DNA from: Onishia niordana
Lineage (GTDB): Bacteria; Pseudomonadota; Gammaproteobacteria; Pseudomonadales; Halomonadaceae
DNA: 64,000 nt
Assembly (NCBI RefSeq): GCF_004798965.1
Contig: NZ_SDSD01000003.1
Span: forward strand, 419,454-483,453
Direction of reading: 5' to 3'
Shown here: one piece after another, positions 1 to 11,968 of the stretch
Position numbering within the stretch: position 1 is the stretch's first letter
How the letters are laid out: each line of letters starts with the position of its first letter
The notes under the pieces: model-generated
What the model saw: only the letters and a program-made list of their open reading frames with translations
What the model was told of the DNA's origin: nothing
Database searches by the model: none
Program-made: the position numbers and the translations under genes

Positions 1-10
1 TCAACACAGT

Positions 11-40
11 CACCTGCCCGTCATGCCGGCAGGTGATGTC
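11..40 (+). terminator. Hairpin ahead of the 7TM gene, probable terminator of an upstream gene
   Basis: Perfect 8-bp stem CACCTGCC (11-18) and GGCAGGTG (28-35) with a 9-nt loop, followed by a short T-rich stretch. It lies directly upstream of the first gene, so it probably ends a transcript from outside the window. The T tract is weak, so it could be an attenuator or only a structured leader. Confidence 0.45.
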
Positions 41-57
41 TTATTTGAGGATTGCGC

Positions 58-1566
58 ATGTCACGTCTGCCATTTTATCTACTCGTCGGCATGCTGCTGG
101 TCGCTGGTATTGCCCTCAGTGTCCATCGCCACGTCGCTTTCGAAGTGCCCTGGACGCCAGGTGAGCAACGCCAGGTCTGGGAGGTCGAGGCGCAGGTAAA
201 CTTCTCGGCATTGGGCGATCCTGTGATGGTAAACCTAGCTCTCCCCTCGACCCAGCAAGGGTATCGGGTGCTGACAGAGAACACGGCCTCCTCGGGTTTC
301 GGCCTTTCCTTTCTCGAAGACAAGGGTGGCCGTCAAGCTCAATGGTCGATCCGCGAGGCGACCGGGCCACAGCAGCTCTATTATTCGGTGCAACTATTGG
401 TGGCTCCTCAAGCCGCCGATCAAGATGTAAAGCCGCCGGAACTGCCCCGTGAGATTGCTTGGGAACGCCCCTTCGATACGGCGGCGAGCCAGATCATCGA
501 GCGTGCCCAGCAACGCTCGGCGGATGCTGTCACTTTCGCCCGCGAGCTGATCCGTGACTTCACAGGTGACCGCCAAGGCGAAAATGCACGCTTGCTACTA
601 ACCCAGTTCGAGAGAACCCCGCTGCTGGTTCGCTTGCTCAATGAGGCTAATATCCGAGCCCGCGAGGTGAGCGGATTGGCGCTCGACGATGGTCGCCGAC
701 GCCAGTCGGTAAAAAGCTGGCTACAGGTATTCAGCGATGATGGTAGCGCCGTACTCTTCAATCCGGTGACCGGGGAACAGGGACGACCCGATAACCTGCT
801 GCTGTGGGAAGATCGCGGTGGAGCTGTACTCGAGGTTCAAGGCGGCACGAACTCACGTGTCAGCTTTTCGATGATTCAGCATAACCAGCCGGCTTCGACA
901 GCGGTGCGCAACCAGCTTGACAGTGACACCCTGATCAACTTCTCGATTCATAGTCTGCCGCTCGAAGAGCAGGCCCTATTCCAGACCATCCTGCTGATTC
1001 CGATCGGCGCACTGATGGTCGTATTGCTTCGGGTACTGGTAGGCCTCAAGACCTCTGGCACCTTCATGCCAGTGTTGATTGCCCTGGCCCTCATCCAGAC
1101 GACGTTGCTGACTGGCCTCATCGGCTTTCTGCTGGTTGTGACGGTCGGACTGGTGATTCGAAGCTACCTCTCCTATCTCAACTTATTGTTGGTTGCGCGA
1201 GTGTCGGCGGTGATCATCACGGTCATCGCCATCATTTCGGTCTTCTCGGTGCTCTCTTACCGTTTCGGTCTCAACGCCGGTCTGACGATCACTTTCTTCC
1301 CGATGATCATCCTAGCCTGGACCATCGAGCGCATGTCCATTCTATGGGAGGAGGAAGGCCCCAAGGAGGTGCTGATTCAGGGCGGTGGTAGCCTTGTGAC
1401 TGCGATAATGGCCTACCTCGCGATGAATAACCCATGGGTGCGTCATATCACCTTCAATTTCCTTGGCGTGCAGTTGATCTTGATGGCATTGATCCTGCTG
1501 CTTGGTAACTACACCGGCTATCGCCTGCTGGAGCTAAGGCGCTTCAAGCCGGTAACGGAGGACTGA
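58..1566 (+). CDS. Inactive transglutaminase-like domain fused to 7 transmembrane helices
   Basis: Inner-membrane protein of about 502 residues. It has an N-terminal membrane anchor (residues 5-25), a large soluble region (about 30-300) and a C-terminal block of about seven hydrophobic helices (about 305-490). This layout matches the family described as inactive transglutaminase fused to 7TM. The ATG at 58 is preferred over the in-frame TTG at 52 because GAGG at 47-50 sits 7 nt upstream of it. It is 4 bp from the ATP-grasp gene that follows, which is the usual partner of this family. The retropepsin-like protease often found with the pair would lie left of the window if present. The biochemical role is not established; a peptide or amino-acid ligation system at the membrane is inferred from the partner. 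Confidence 0.8.
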   Translation: MSRLPFYLLVGMLLVAGIALSVHRHVAFEVPWTPGEQRQVWEVEAQVNFSALGDPVMVNLALPSTQQGYRVLTENTASSGFGLSFLEDKGGRQAQWSIREATGPQQLYYSVQLLVAPQAADQDVKPPELPREIAWERPFDTAASQIIERAQQRSADAVTFARELIRDFTGDRQGENARLLLTQFERTPLLVRLLNEANIRAREVSGLALDDGRRRQSVKSWLQVFSDDGSAVLFNPVTGEQGRPDNLLLWEDRGGAVLEVQGGTNSRVSFSMIQHNQPASTAVRNQLDSDTLINFSIHSLPLEEQALFQTILLIPIGALMVVLLRVLVGLKTSGTFMPVLIALALIQTTLLTGLIGFLLVVTVGLVIRSYLSYLNLLLVARVSAVIITVIAIISVFSVLSYRFGLNAGLTITFFPMIILAWTIERMSILWEEEGPKEVLIQGGGSLVTAIMAYLAMNNPWVRHITFNFLGVQLILMALILLLGNYTGYRLLELRRFKPVTED

Positions 1567-1570
1567 GGAT

Positions 1571-2548
1571 ATGTGGACGACTCCTGGAAAGCTGCGTGCC
1601 AAAGGCATCATCGGCATGAACCGGCGCAACATTCGCTACATTGGACGATATAACAGCCGCAAGCTCTACCCGCTGGTCGATGACAAGCTCCAGACCAAGC
1701 TGCTGGCTCGCGAGCATGGGATCACCACACCGGCGCTGATCGGGACCGTAAGCACCCAGTTCGAGGTAAAGAGTGTCACTCGCCAGTTAGAGGGACATCC
1801 TGGCTTCGTGATCAAACCGGCCAAAGGATCAGGCGGTAAGGGCATCCTCGTGATCGAGCACATCGATGGCAGTGCCTATATCAAGCCCAGCGGTGCGCAC
1901 TTGGGCCGTGAAGACATCGAACGCCATGTCTCCAACATCCTTTCCGGGCTCTATTCCTTGGGAGGCTCGCCCGATGTGGCCGTCATCGAGGCACTCATCA
2001 ATTTTGATGAGACACTGACGGAGTACACCTACGAGGGTGTGCCGGATATTCGTGTGATCGTTTTTCAAGGCTATCCGGTCATGGCGATGATGCGCCTATC
2101 TACCGCTGCTTCCGACGGTAAGGCCAACCTCCACCAGGGCGCCGTCGGTGTCGGGCTCGACATCGCTACCGGTACGGCAGTTCGTGGTGTGCAGTTTGAC
2201 CGGACCCGGCACGATCACCCGGATACCGGCCACGAGCTGGCAAGTCTCCGCATCCCTGGTTGGAGGACATTGTTGGAGCTGGCGGCAAGCTGCTATGAGA
2301 TGACGGGCCTTGGCTACCTGGGGACCGATATGGTCCTTGATCGCGAGCATGGGCCGATGCTGCTCGAATTGAATGCACGTCCCGGGCTTGCCATCCAGAT
2401 GGCCAATGGCGAAGGCCTGCGTTCGCGCTTGGATCTGATCGAGCAACAGCCCGATGGTGTGGATGCCGCCGCACGCGTGGCTTTTGCTCGGGAACACTTT
2501 GCACGTCGGGCCGAACTTGTCTCTGCAGCGGATGCTACAACCGCCTGA
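1571..2548 (+). CDS. ATP-grasp, alpha-L-glutamate ligase-like (RimK-related) protein
   Basis: Cytoplasmic ATP-grasp ligase of 325 residues. The nucleotide-binding part is visible around residues 80-105 (FVIKPAKGSGGKGILVI), and the metal and ATP ligands near the C-terminal end of the fold lie in LLELNARPGLAIQMANG (about 265-281). It belongs to the RimK-like, sugar-transferase-associated ATP-grasp group that accompanies the 7TM/inactive-transglutaminase protein. The start at 1571 is 4 bp after the previous stop, with TGAGG close upstream, so the two are almost certainly one operon. Family knowledge says such enzymes join an amino acid to a carboxyl group through an acyl-phosphate. The substrate here is unknown. 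Confidence 0.82.
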   Translation: MWTTPGKLRAKGIIGMNRRNIRYIGRYNSRKLYPLVDDKLQTKLLAREHGITTPALIGTVSTQFEVKSVTRQLEGHPGFVIKPAKGSGGKGILVIEHIDGSAYIKPSGAHLGREDIERHVSNILSGLYSLGGSPDVAVIEALINFDETLTEYTYEGVPDIRVIVFQGYPVMAMMRLSTAASDGKANLHQGAVGVGLDIATGTAVRGVQFDRTRHDHPDTGHELASLRIPGWRTLLELAASCYEMTGLGYLGTDMVLDREHGPMLLELNARPGLAIQMANGEGLRSRLDLIEQQPDGVDAAARVAFAREHFARRAELVSAADATTA

Positions 2549-2631
2549 CGTGTGATCGAGTATGGTGCGCACTGGCTGGCGGCTAATGGGGCGCGTAGAA
2601 TAGGTGCTTTCGTCAGACTGCCAGGCGCGCC

Positions 2632-3117
2632 ATGCCCGATACGCACTCACTGATCCAGCAAGCCGAACGCCACTGCGAATCGCAGGGTGTTCGCTTCACG
2701 CCAATACGCCGTCGCGTGCTTGAAATGATCGCCACCACCAGTGGTGGCCTCAAGGCCTATGAGCTTCTAGACCGGCTGACTCAAGAACATGCCGCTGCCC
2801 GACCGCCCACGGTATATCGGGCGCTGGAATTCTTGATCGAACAGGGACTGATTCATCGAATTGAATCCTTGAGTGCCTATGTCGCTTGTCCCTGCCCCGA
2901 ACATGCCCATGGATTTCAGCTACTGATCTGCCGTCACTGCGGACGCGTCGAAGAGCTGCATCTTGATGACGTCAATGATCAGCTGGCCAAGCGTGCCCGT
3001 GATCAAGGCTTTCGCGTCGAGCGACAAACCATTGAGCTGCTCGGTAGCTGCCACGAGTGTCTGGATGCTAAACGCGCCCCCACCCTGCACAACCAACCTT
3101 CAGTCGAGTCTTCATGA
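2632..3117 (+). CDS. zur: Fur-family zinc uptake regulator (Zur)
   Basis: Transcriptional repressor of 161 residues with an N-terminal winged helix ([13 protein letters not shown] near residue 21 and [20 protein letters not shown] as the recognition region) and a C-terminal metal-binding dimerisation domain. The two CxxC pairs expected for the structural zinc are visible (CRHCG near residue 101 and CHEC near 141). The run [10 protein letters not shown] is typical of Zur rather than Fur. Zur senses zinc and represses zinc import and zinc-sparing genes. The last 4 bp (ATGA) overlap hisI, which implies translational coupling. I see no clear Zur box in the 83 bp upstream. Confidence 0.85.
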   Translation: MPDTHSLIQQAERHCESQGVRFTPIRRRVLEMIATTSGGLKAYELLDRLTQEHAAARPPTVYRALEFLIEQGLIHRIESLSAYVACPCPEHAHGFQLLICRHCGRVEELHLDDVNDQLAKRARDQGFRVERQTIELLGSCHECLDAKRAPTLHNQPSVESS

Positions 3118-3554
3118 GCGAAGTTTTCAAACGCCTCGAGCGCGTCTCTACCGGCACGCGTGAGCCACTGGCCAATATTATGGACCAGGCCGGCTGGAAC
3201 GACGCTGGGCTTATTCCAGCCATTGCACAGCAGTACGACAGCGGTGACGTACTGATGATGGCCTGGATGAATCGTGAGTCGCTGGAAGAGACCCTTGCCA
3301 CCGGATGGGTCTGTTATTGGTCCCGCTCCCGCGGCAAGCTTTGGCGCAAGGGAGAGTCTTCCGGCCAAATGCAGATACTCAAGGCCGCACATCTTGATTG
3401 CGATGGCGATACCCTGCTGTTGTCAGTCGATCAGACCGGTCCCGCCTGTCACACCGGACGGCGTAGCTGCTTCTATGTTGCCCTCGATGCTGACGGCGCG
3501 CAGGTCGATAGTGATGCGCTGATCGATCCCGATCAGCTTTACGCCCCTTCCTGA
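3114..3554 (+). CDS. hisI: Phosphoribosyl-AMP cyclohydrolase
   Basis: Catalyses the third step of histidine biosynthesis, opening the ring of phosphoribosyl-AMP, in the cytoplasm. The single-domain 146-residue form lacks the HisE part. The catalytic core is complete: the magnesium motif [10 protein letters not shown] (about residues 93-102), then [13 protein letters not shown], which together give the three zinc cysteines (DCD, ACH, SCF). It overlaps zur by 4 bp, unlike the usual his operon setting. Stand-alone hisI copies linked to Zur are known as candidate low-zinc paralogs, but this one keeps all three zinc ligands. Whether another hisI exists in the genome cannot be seen here. Confidence 0.88.
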   Translation: MSEVFKRLERVSTGTREPLANIMDQAGWNDAGLIPAIAQQYDSGDVLMMAWMNRESLEETLATGWVCYWSRSRGKLWRKGESSGQMQILKAAHLDCDGDTLLLSVDQTGPACHTGRRSCFYVALDADGAQVDSDALIDPDQLYAPS

Positions 3555-3559
3555 ACCGT

Positions 3560-3913
3560 ATGGCCCATCATCGCGGACGCGAGAATTGCCGGCCAAGAAC
3601 GTCCGAAAGGCTTGGTCGGCTCGCGAGTTTGCCTCTGATCGCCTTAATAAAGGGCTACCAGTACGGCATCAGCCCTCTACTGGGCCCTCGCTGCCGATTT
3701 TGGCCCAGCTGCTCAAGCTATTCGCTTGAGGCCTTGCGCGAGCATGGTCCAGCTCGCGGTGGCTGGCTGGCACTCAGGCGACTGGTTAAGTGCCATCCCT
3801 GGAACCCAGGCGGCATCGACCCCGTACCCGGTGGGCCCAGCGAGGCGCTGTGCCGCGAGGACGACAGCCTCGACGAGAACTTTTGCTGCCGCCCGAATGA
3901 TCAACATCGGTGA
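3560..3913 (+). CDS. yidD: Membrane protein insertion efficiency factor YidD
   Basis: Small 117-residue membrane-associated protein of the YidD family, which assists insertion of inner-membrane proteins with YidC. The signature is [20 protein letters not shown] (about residues 33-52), followed by [16 protein letters not shown]. The gene begins 5 bp after hisI, so it may be co-transcribed with zur-hisI. In most gammaproteobacteria yidD sits between rnpA and yidC, so this placement is unusual. The tail after residue 90 is longer than typical, Cys-containing and acidic. The GC-rich DNA after the stop, up to 4110, shows no gene. Confidence 0.82.
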   Translation: MAHHRGRENCRPRTSERLGRLASLPLIALIKGYQYGISPLLGPRCRFWPSCSSYSLEALREHGPARGGWLALRRLVKCHPWNPGGIDPVPGGPSEALCREDDSLDENFCCRPNDQHR

Positions 3914-4110
3914 TCGCAGCACCGACACTACGTCCAGGCGCATCCGTTGCGGTTCGCCATTACACGCGCCTGCCACTTGGGGAGCCACGCCTGGGCCCCG
4001 TGCTCTGTATCCCGCCTACCCTGCTGCCTTGGGAAAAACCGGCCAATAATGAAGCATGTGGTGGTCGGCCTTTGGTGTCCGTCTAGGTGACCGACCCGTT
4101 ACTCATGGCC

Positions 4111-4527
4111 TCAGGCTTCCGACTTCGCCACCTGATAGATGCGCTCGAGCATAGCGTGCAGTCCATTACTGCGGGTCGGTGAAAGATGCTTGTCCAGCCC
4201 CAGGTCCTCGAGAAAACTCGGAGGCGTGGCTGCAATTTCGGCAGGCGGACGGTCATTGAAGATACGCATCAATACGGCAATCAGGCCGGAAACGATAGCG
4301 GCATCAGAGGTTGCGTCGAAATGCAGTCGATCGCCGTCACGTGTGGCGTGCATCCATACATTGGACTGGCAGCCCTGGATCTTCAGCTCCTCAGTTTTCC
4401 ACTCCTCGGGAAATGCCGGCAGCTGCTTGCCCATGTCGATGATGTACTGATAACGATCCATCCAGTTGTCGAACATCTCGAACTCTTCGATCAGTTCGGC
4501 CTGATTTTGCTGGGCGGTGTCGGACAT
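4111..4527 (-). CDS. sufE: SufE family Fe-S cluster sulfur acceptor
   Basis: 138-residue cytoplasmic protein that takes persulfide sulfur from a cysteine desulfurase and stimulates it. The acceptor cysteine is C53 in the typical context IQGCQSNVW, and the length matches SufE/CsdE. It stands alone here, with no suf or csd genes beside it, so SufE and CsdE cannot be told apart from context. The stop lies near a GC-rich intergenic region with no obvious terminator. Upstream, GGAGGG on the minus strand precedes the ATG at good spacing. Together with nfuA at 7.3-7.9 kb it adds to the Fe-S assembly genes of this segment. Confidence 0.85.
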   Translation of the reverse strand: MSDTAQQNQAELIEEFEMFDNWMDRYQYIIDMGKQLPAFPEEWKTEELKIQGCQSNVWMHATRDGDRLHFDATSDAAIVSGLIAVLMRIFNDRPPAEIAATPPSFLEDLGLDKHLSPTRSNGLHAMLERIYQVAKSEA

Positions 4528-4661
4528 GGTCCCTCCAAAATATGAGTGTTAGCGGGCGAAGCACCCCCGCTGATCCTGACCACCATTATACCGACTCGTG
4601 CCCCTGGGCGTCGTCCCCTGGAGCGCCCGCTATCGCACTGGGTACTCAGCCCGTGGCCTGT

Positions 4662-5885
4662 TTATGTGAGGCCATGGCCGCTCATCTGCTTTTGCCACTC
4701 CTCGGCTTCAGCGTGCAAATAGCGTGCGGTCGTATCCAGCCGAGAGTGACGGGCGCTACGGGCCAGGTAGCGTAGTTCTACACCCCCCTGGGCCTGATGG
4801 GTGATAGCAGTATGGCGAAGCCAGTGGGGCGTGGCGGTGCGCAGGGTGCGTGCCAGGGCAGCATTGCCATGTCCCGTGTCATCTCTCCCCGTACTGCCCT
4901 CCTCTCCTGCCTGGCCTGGCTGGCCCGGCTTGCAGGCACCCGCTGTCTCAAGCTCAAATGCCGCAGCATCGAATGCCTTCTTGATCAGTCGGTAGAGCTG
5001 ATTATCACCAAGGCTGCGTTGCCCATTAAGCCCTCTCAGCAGGGGCGATTCATCATCGGGCTCAGGGTGCCTGGCCAGGCCGAGATGCTCACGCCAATCA
5101 CCCAGCATCGACATCATGTCCGGTGGCACCGGTATCGTCGCCAGCTTGTCGCCCTTGCCGATAACTCTCCACCACCATCGACCTTCACGAAGGTAAAAAT
5201 CTCCCATACGGGCAGCAGCCATCTCGCTGATGCGAGGAGCCAGCAGGTAGGCGAAACCAAAGATCAGGCGTCGGCGTTGCCATTCAAACTGCTGGCGGGC
5301 GGATGCCGTGGGAAGTGGTGGCTGATTAAGCCATCCCCAGAACCAGTCCCACAGTGGCCGTTCCAAGTAACGTTCAATAGATTCCTGGCGATTGTCGAGG
5401 CGACGACGCTTGCCTCGCATCAGGCGAAAGGGGTTATGGTCCACCCACCCCGCCTCAACCAGCCAGCTATATAAGCCCTGCAGGATCACCAGGCTCTGGC
5501 GACGGCTCGACGCCGACAGCGGTCGCCGGAAGGGACGCCAGTCGTCGGCATGGCGTGGCCTGGGCGGCCCTATCCAGCGTGCGGCAGGCCGCGGATCAGA
5601 CAGAAACGCTTCAAACGCATCAAGCCCGTCTCGCCGAAGCGTTGCCAGTGTCAGCCCTTGGCTGTCGAGCCATAGCAACAGTCGCTCCGCTTCCTTGCGA
5701 TAGGCACGGAAGGTCTGGGCACTATCCTGATATTCCTCTAACCAGGCGGAGACCGCTTCAACGTCACTGGCAGCAGAGATCCGTGCGGTATCGGCAAGTG
5801 CCGCTGCCCTGCCCTCATACGTGCCTGGCGGCCTCTGTACCACCTGACTGTCACTTGCCTGTGCCGGCCACTGCTCCTCTGTCAC
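4662..5885 (-). CDS. Tyrosine-type site-specific recombinase (integrase family)
   Basis: 407-residue phage-integrase-family recombinase. The N-terminal SAM-like core-binding domain covers about residues 40-160 and the catalytic domain about 175-395. Catalytic residues are visible: R218 (APRISEM), K244 (GKGDK), H354 and R357 (HWLRHT), H380 and nucleophile Y389 (ARYLHAE). A glycine-rich stretch (about 315-345) is an unusual insertion before the second arginine. The start is GTG at 5885, supported by GAGGAG six bases upstream. It is divergent from a KfrA-like coiled-coil gene, with a 382-bp AT-rich gap between. No phage genes or attachment repeats are seen, so this looks like a resident recombinase pair rather than a prophage end. 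Confidence 0.8.
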   Translation of the reverse strand: MTEEQWPAQASDSQVVQRPPGTYEGRAAALADTARISAASDVEAVSAWLEEYQDSAQTFRAYRKEAERLLLWLDSQGLTLATLRRDGLDAFEAFLSDPRPAARWIGPPRPRHADDWRPFRRPLSASSRRQSLVILQGLYSWLVEAGWVDHNPFRLMRGKRRRLDNRQESIERYLERPLWDWFWGWLNQPPLPTASARQQFEWQRRRLIFGFAYLLAPRISEMAAARMGDFYLREGRWWWRVIGKGDKLATIPVPPDMMSMLGDWREHLGLARHPEPDDESPLLRGLNGQRSLGDNQLYRLIKKAFDAAAFELETAGACKPGQPGQAGEEGSTGRDDTGHGNAALARTLRTATPHWLRHTAITHQAQGGVELRYLARSARHSRLDTTARYLHAEAEEWQKQMSGHGLT

Positions 5886-6267
5886 CTAACGCTCCTCGTA
5901 CTGGCTTTTAGAATATCTCGCTATTTATAGCTATCTCTCTGTAAGTTACCCGCCTTTTGCCACCGTTCGACTCACTTTCTGTCCGCTTCGCGGTTACGGC
6001 TTTTAAACAGGCATTCACTTTGCCCCTGCTTGGCCATTGTCGCTGCTACAGATGCATTAAATCAAGATAAGGCGAGTAATCATGAATTTATGCGGCTTAT
6101 GATAAATACAATTACGTAAAACGTAATATGTAATTTTCTTTATTGATGCCCCGATTGGCGCTAATATGGCTAAATATCCAAAAATCCAGACCGCTGAATG
6201 CCGACAGACGGCGAGGTGCACCAGGCCACTCAGGCGGTGAGTCGATGCAAAGAAGGAGAAAGGCGTC
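5886..6267. other. AT-rich shared promoter region between recombinase and KfrA-like gene
   Basis: This 382-bp gap is clearly more AT-rich than the flanking genes, especially from 6050 to 6185. It carries an imperfect dyad GCTAT-TT-ATAGC (5920-5931) just upstream of the recombinase and a strong palindrome at 6111-6127. I see no convincing small gene. It probably holds the two divergent promoters and their operators. Confidence 0.5.
6111..6133. promoter_or_regulatory. Palindromic operator candidate for the KfrA-like protein
   Basis: Perfect inverted repeat ATTACGT (6111-6117), AAA, ACGTAAT (6121-6127), followed by a third partial half-site ATGTAAT (6127-6133). KfrA proteins of plasmids bind inverted repeats in their own promoters, so autoregulation is the natural reading. 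That is inference from the family. Confidence 0.5.
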
Positions 6268-7233
6268 ATGGCGCGAAGCGGTGTGCAGTACGAGGATGTA
6301 CAGCGGGCGATTCATACCCTGATGAGCCGTGGAGACACGCCGAGTGTGCAACGCATTCGCGAAGTGTTGGGCACCGGCAGCTTTACGACCATCAGCGAGC
6401 ACTTACGCCTGTGGCGAATAGAACGTGACGAAAATCGAGATCAGCCCCCGTCTCAGGAGTTACCTGAGGCCTTGCAGACGCTGACGCTGGAGTTGTGGCG
6501 ACAGGCGCAGGAAGTTGCTACCGAGAGCTTGGCGCTCTATCGTCAGGAGGCTGATCAGCGCGTCACCACCGCCCTGGAGGCCAGCCAGGAAAGTGAGCGC
6601 CGAGCAGAAGATGCCGGCCAACGTGAATCGGCGATCGCCGACCATCTAGCCAAGGCCCAGTCACGACTGGAGGAACAGAGTGCCACCCTTGCCAGTTGCC
6701 AAGCCGAGCGCGATGCCCTCGCGGATCGCGAGGCAAAAGCCTTGCAGCGGGTTCAGCAGCTCAATAAGGAGCTCACACGGCTTCAAGAACGCAACGAAGC
6801 GCTGGGCACCCAGCATCAGGAAGAGCTGGCGGCACGTGATGCCGACTATCAATCGCGCCTTCAGCAAGAAGAACAGCGCAACGAAGCCGCCGAAGCCCGT
6901 CTGATGAGCCTGCTGGACGATGTCAGGCAGGAGCGCCAAAACGCCGACAAACAGCATGGCACTCGTCAGGCGCAACTTGAGGCCCGCAATGAAAGCCTCG
7001 ACAAGCAGCTGCAGGAGCAGCGAATGCAGCTGGCTGATTACCGGCAACGGGAACGGGAGGCGAGCTGGGAGCTAGAGCAGCGAAAAGAACAGGATCGGGA
7101 GAGAAAGCGCGAGCAGGAGCGCATCGAACATCGACTGGAAGAAAAGGATGAGGAAATCGAGACGCTAAAAAAACGGCTGCTTGAAACACAAGCACGGCTG
7201 GCTAATGCCCCTCTACCGCCCTTTATTTACTGA
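6268..7233 (+). CDS. KfrA-like DNA-binding protein with long coiled coil
   Basis: 321 residues. Residues 1-60 match the KfrA N-terminal DNA-binding domain (VQRAIHTLMSRGDTPSVQRI then GTGSFTTISEHL). Residues 80-310 are almost continuous charged heptads rich in Glu, Gln, Arg and Leu, indicating a long alpha-helical coiled coil. KfrA proteins are known from IncP plasmids, where they autoregulate and help plasmid stability by forming filament-like assemblies. On a chromosome, next to a divergent tyrosine recombinase, a role in DNA organisation or control of the recombinase is possible but not shown. A good GGAG-like ribosome site (AAGGAGAAAGG) precedes the ATG. Confidence 0.75.
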   Translation: MARSGVQYEDVQRAIHTLMSRGDTPSVQRIREVLGTGSFTTISEHLRLWRIERDENRDQPPSQELPEALQTLTLELWRQAQEVATESLALYRQEADQRVTTALEASQESERRAEDAGQRESAIADHLAKAQSRLEEQSATLASCQAERDALADREAKALQRVQQLNKELTRLQERNEALGTQHQEELAARDADYQSRLQQEEQRNEAAEARLMSLLDDVRQERQNADKQHGTRQAQLEARNESLDKQLQEQRMQLADYRQREREASWELEQRKEQDRERKREQERIEHRLEEKDEEIETLKKRLLETQARLANAPLPPFIY

Positions 7234-7240
7234 AATAAAA

Positions 7241-7264
7241 GACGGGCGCCAATGGGCGCCCGTC
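7241..7264. terminator. Bidirectional terminator between KfrA-like gene and nfuA
   Basis: Perfect 10-bp stem GACGGGCGCC (7241-7250) and GGCGCCCGTC (7255-7264) with a 4-nt loop, preceded by AAATAAAA. The A run reads as a T tract on the minus strand, so it serves the convergent nfuA best, and may also end the plus-strand gene. Confidence 0.8.
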
Positions 7265-7326
7265 TAGTATCAATGCGGTAGCGAGTCCAGTTCAACTTAA
7301 GTGGCCACTGGGCCCGCCCCGCATAC

Positions 7327-7917
7327 TCAACGGTAGTAGGCCTGGCTGGTATCGCTGTGATCGGTAACATCACGGATGCCGGCGAGCTCAGGGATACGTT
7401 CCAGCAGGGTCTTTTCAACGCCGTCCTTGAGCGTCAGGTCGACCGCGGCACAGCCCTGGCAACCACCACCAAATGCCAGCACGGCGACACTGTCTTCAGT
7501 AAGCTGTGTCAGTTTGACCTCACCGCCATGGGCGGCAAGCCCCGGATTGATCTCACTGTAAAGCACGTAATTGACGCGATCTTCGAGAGGACTGTCGGCA
7601 TTGACCTTGGGCATCTTAGCGTTGGGCGCCTTGATGGTCAGTTGCCCACCCATGCGGTCGGCATTGAAATCGACAACGGCTTCGTCGAGAAACGGCACAC
7701 TGTTCTTGTCGAGGAAGACCGTGATCTTGTCGAGGTCAAGTTTCTCGTCGGTCGGTTCTTCCTCGCCCGGCCGGGAATATGCCAGGCAGGTCTCTGCATA
7801 GGGCGTGCCCGGCTGGGTGATGAAGATACGCACGGCGATGCCTTCAACATTCTGCTTTTCAAGCAGTTCGGCAAGATAGCCTTGGGCACTGTCTGTAATC
7901 TGGATGCTCTGACTCAT
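7327..7917 (-). CDS. nfuA: Fe-S biogenesis protein NfuA
   Basis: 196-residue Fe-S carrier that receives a 4Fe-4S cluster and hands it to target enzymes, important in oxidative stress. The N-terminal half is a degenerate A-type domain (residues 1-100). The C-terminal half is the Nfu domain with the cluster-binding CxxC in [18 protein letters not shown] (about residues 147-164). Length and domain order match E. coli NfuA. It is transcribed away from metH, with a 230-bp divergent intergenic region. It ends before a strong hairpin shared with the preceding gene. Confidence 0.93.
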   Translation of the reverse strand: MSQSIQITDSAQGYLAELLEKQNVEGIAVRIFITQPGTPYAETCLAYSRPGEEEPTDEKLDLDKITVFLDKNSVPFLDEAVVDFNADRMGGQLTIKAPNAKMPKVNADSPLEDRVNYVLYSEINPGLAAHGGEVKLTQLTEDSVAVLAFGGGCQGCAAVDLTLKDGVEKTLLERIPELAGIRDVTDHSDTSQAYYR

Positions 7918-8147
7918 GGGACGCTATTCCTGATTCGAGAGGTCGAATTTGCTTTTCATGTTAAGGAAAAGTGCGTGCCGAAACAATCCCGAGTGAAATA
8001 CTCAGGCATCCAACATTGCCCCCCATTTGGCGCTGCCCGTCTCAAGCGCCTTTCTGGTAAGCTAACGCGCAAAACCGAGCCCCTCGATATCCCGACCCTG
8101 CTCGACACAGTATAAGACGCGACTCACGCTGGAGACCGCCCCGAATC

Positions 8148-11867
<3,720 letters not shown>

Positions 11868-11968
11868 CAGCGTATGAACTGATCGTGAGCGACCGCTACA
11901 CACTCACCTTCGCTGCACCCTGTTGCCCATCCTGAGCGGTGGGCGTCCTCACTTGACCGGAAGACGGC

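Noticed and set aside
2549..2631. Zur operator upstream of zur
   Set aside because: No palindrome like the known Zur box is visible in the short leader.
7918..8147. Cobalamin riboswitch upstream of metH
   Set aside because: I looked for the conserved B12-box type elements and found nothing convincing; a covariance-model search would be decisive.
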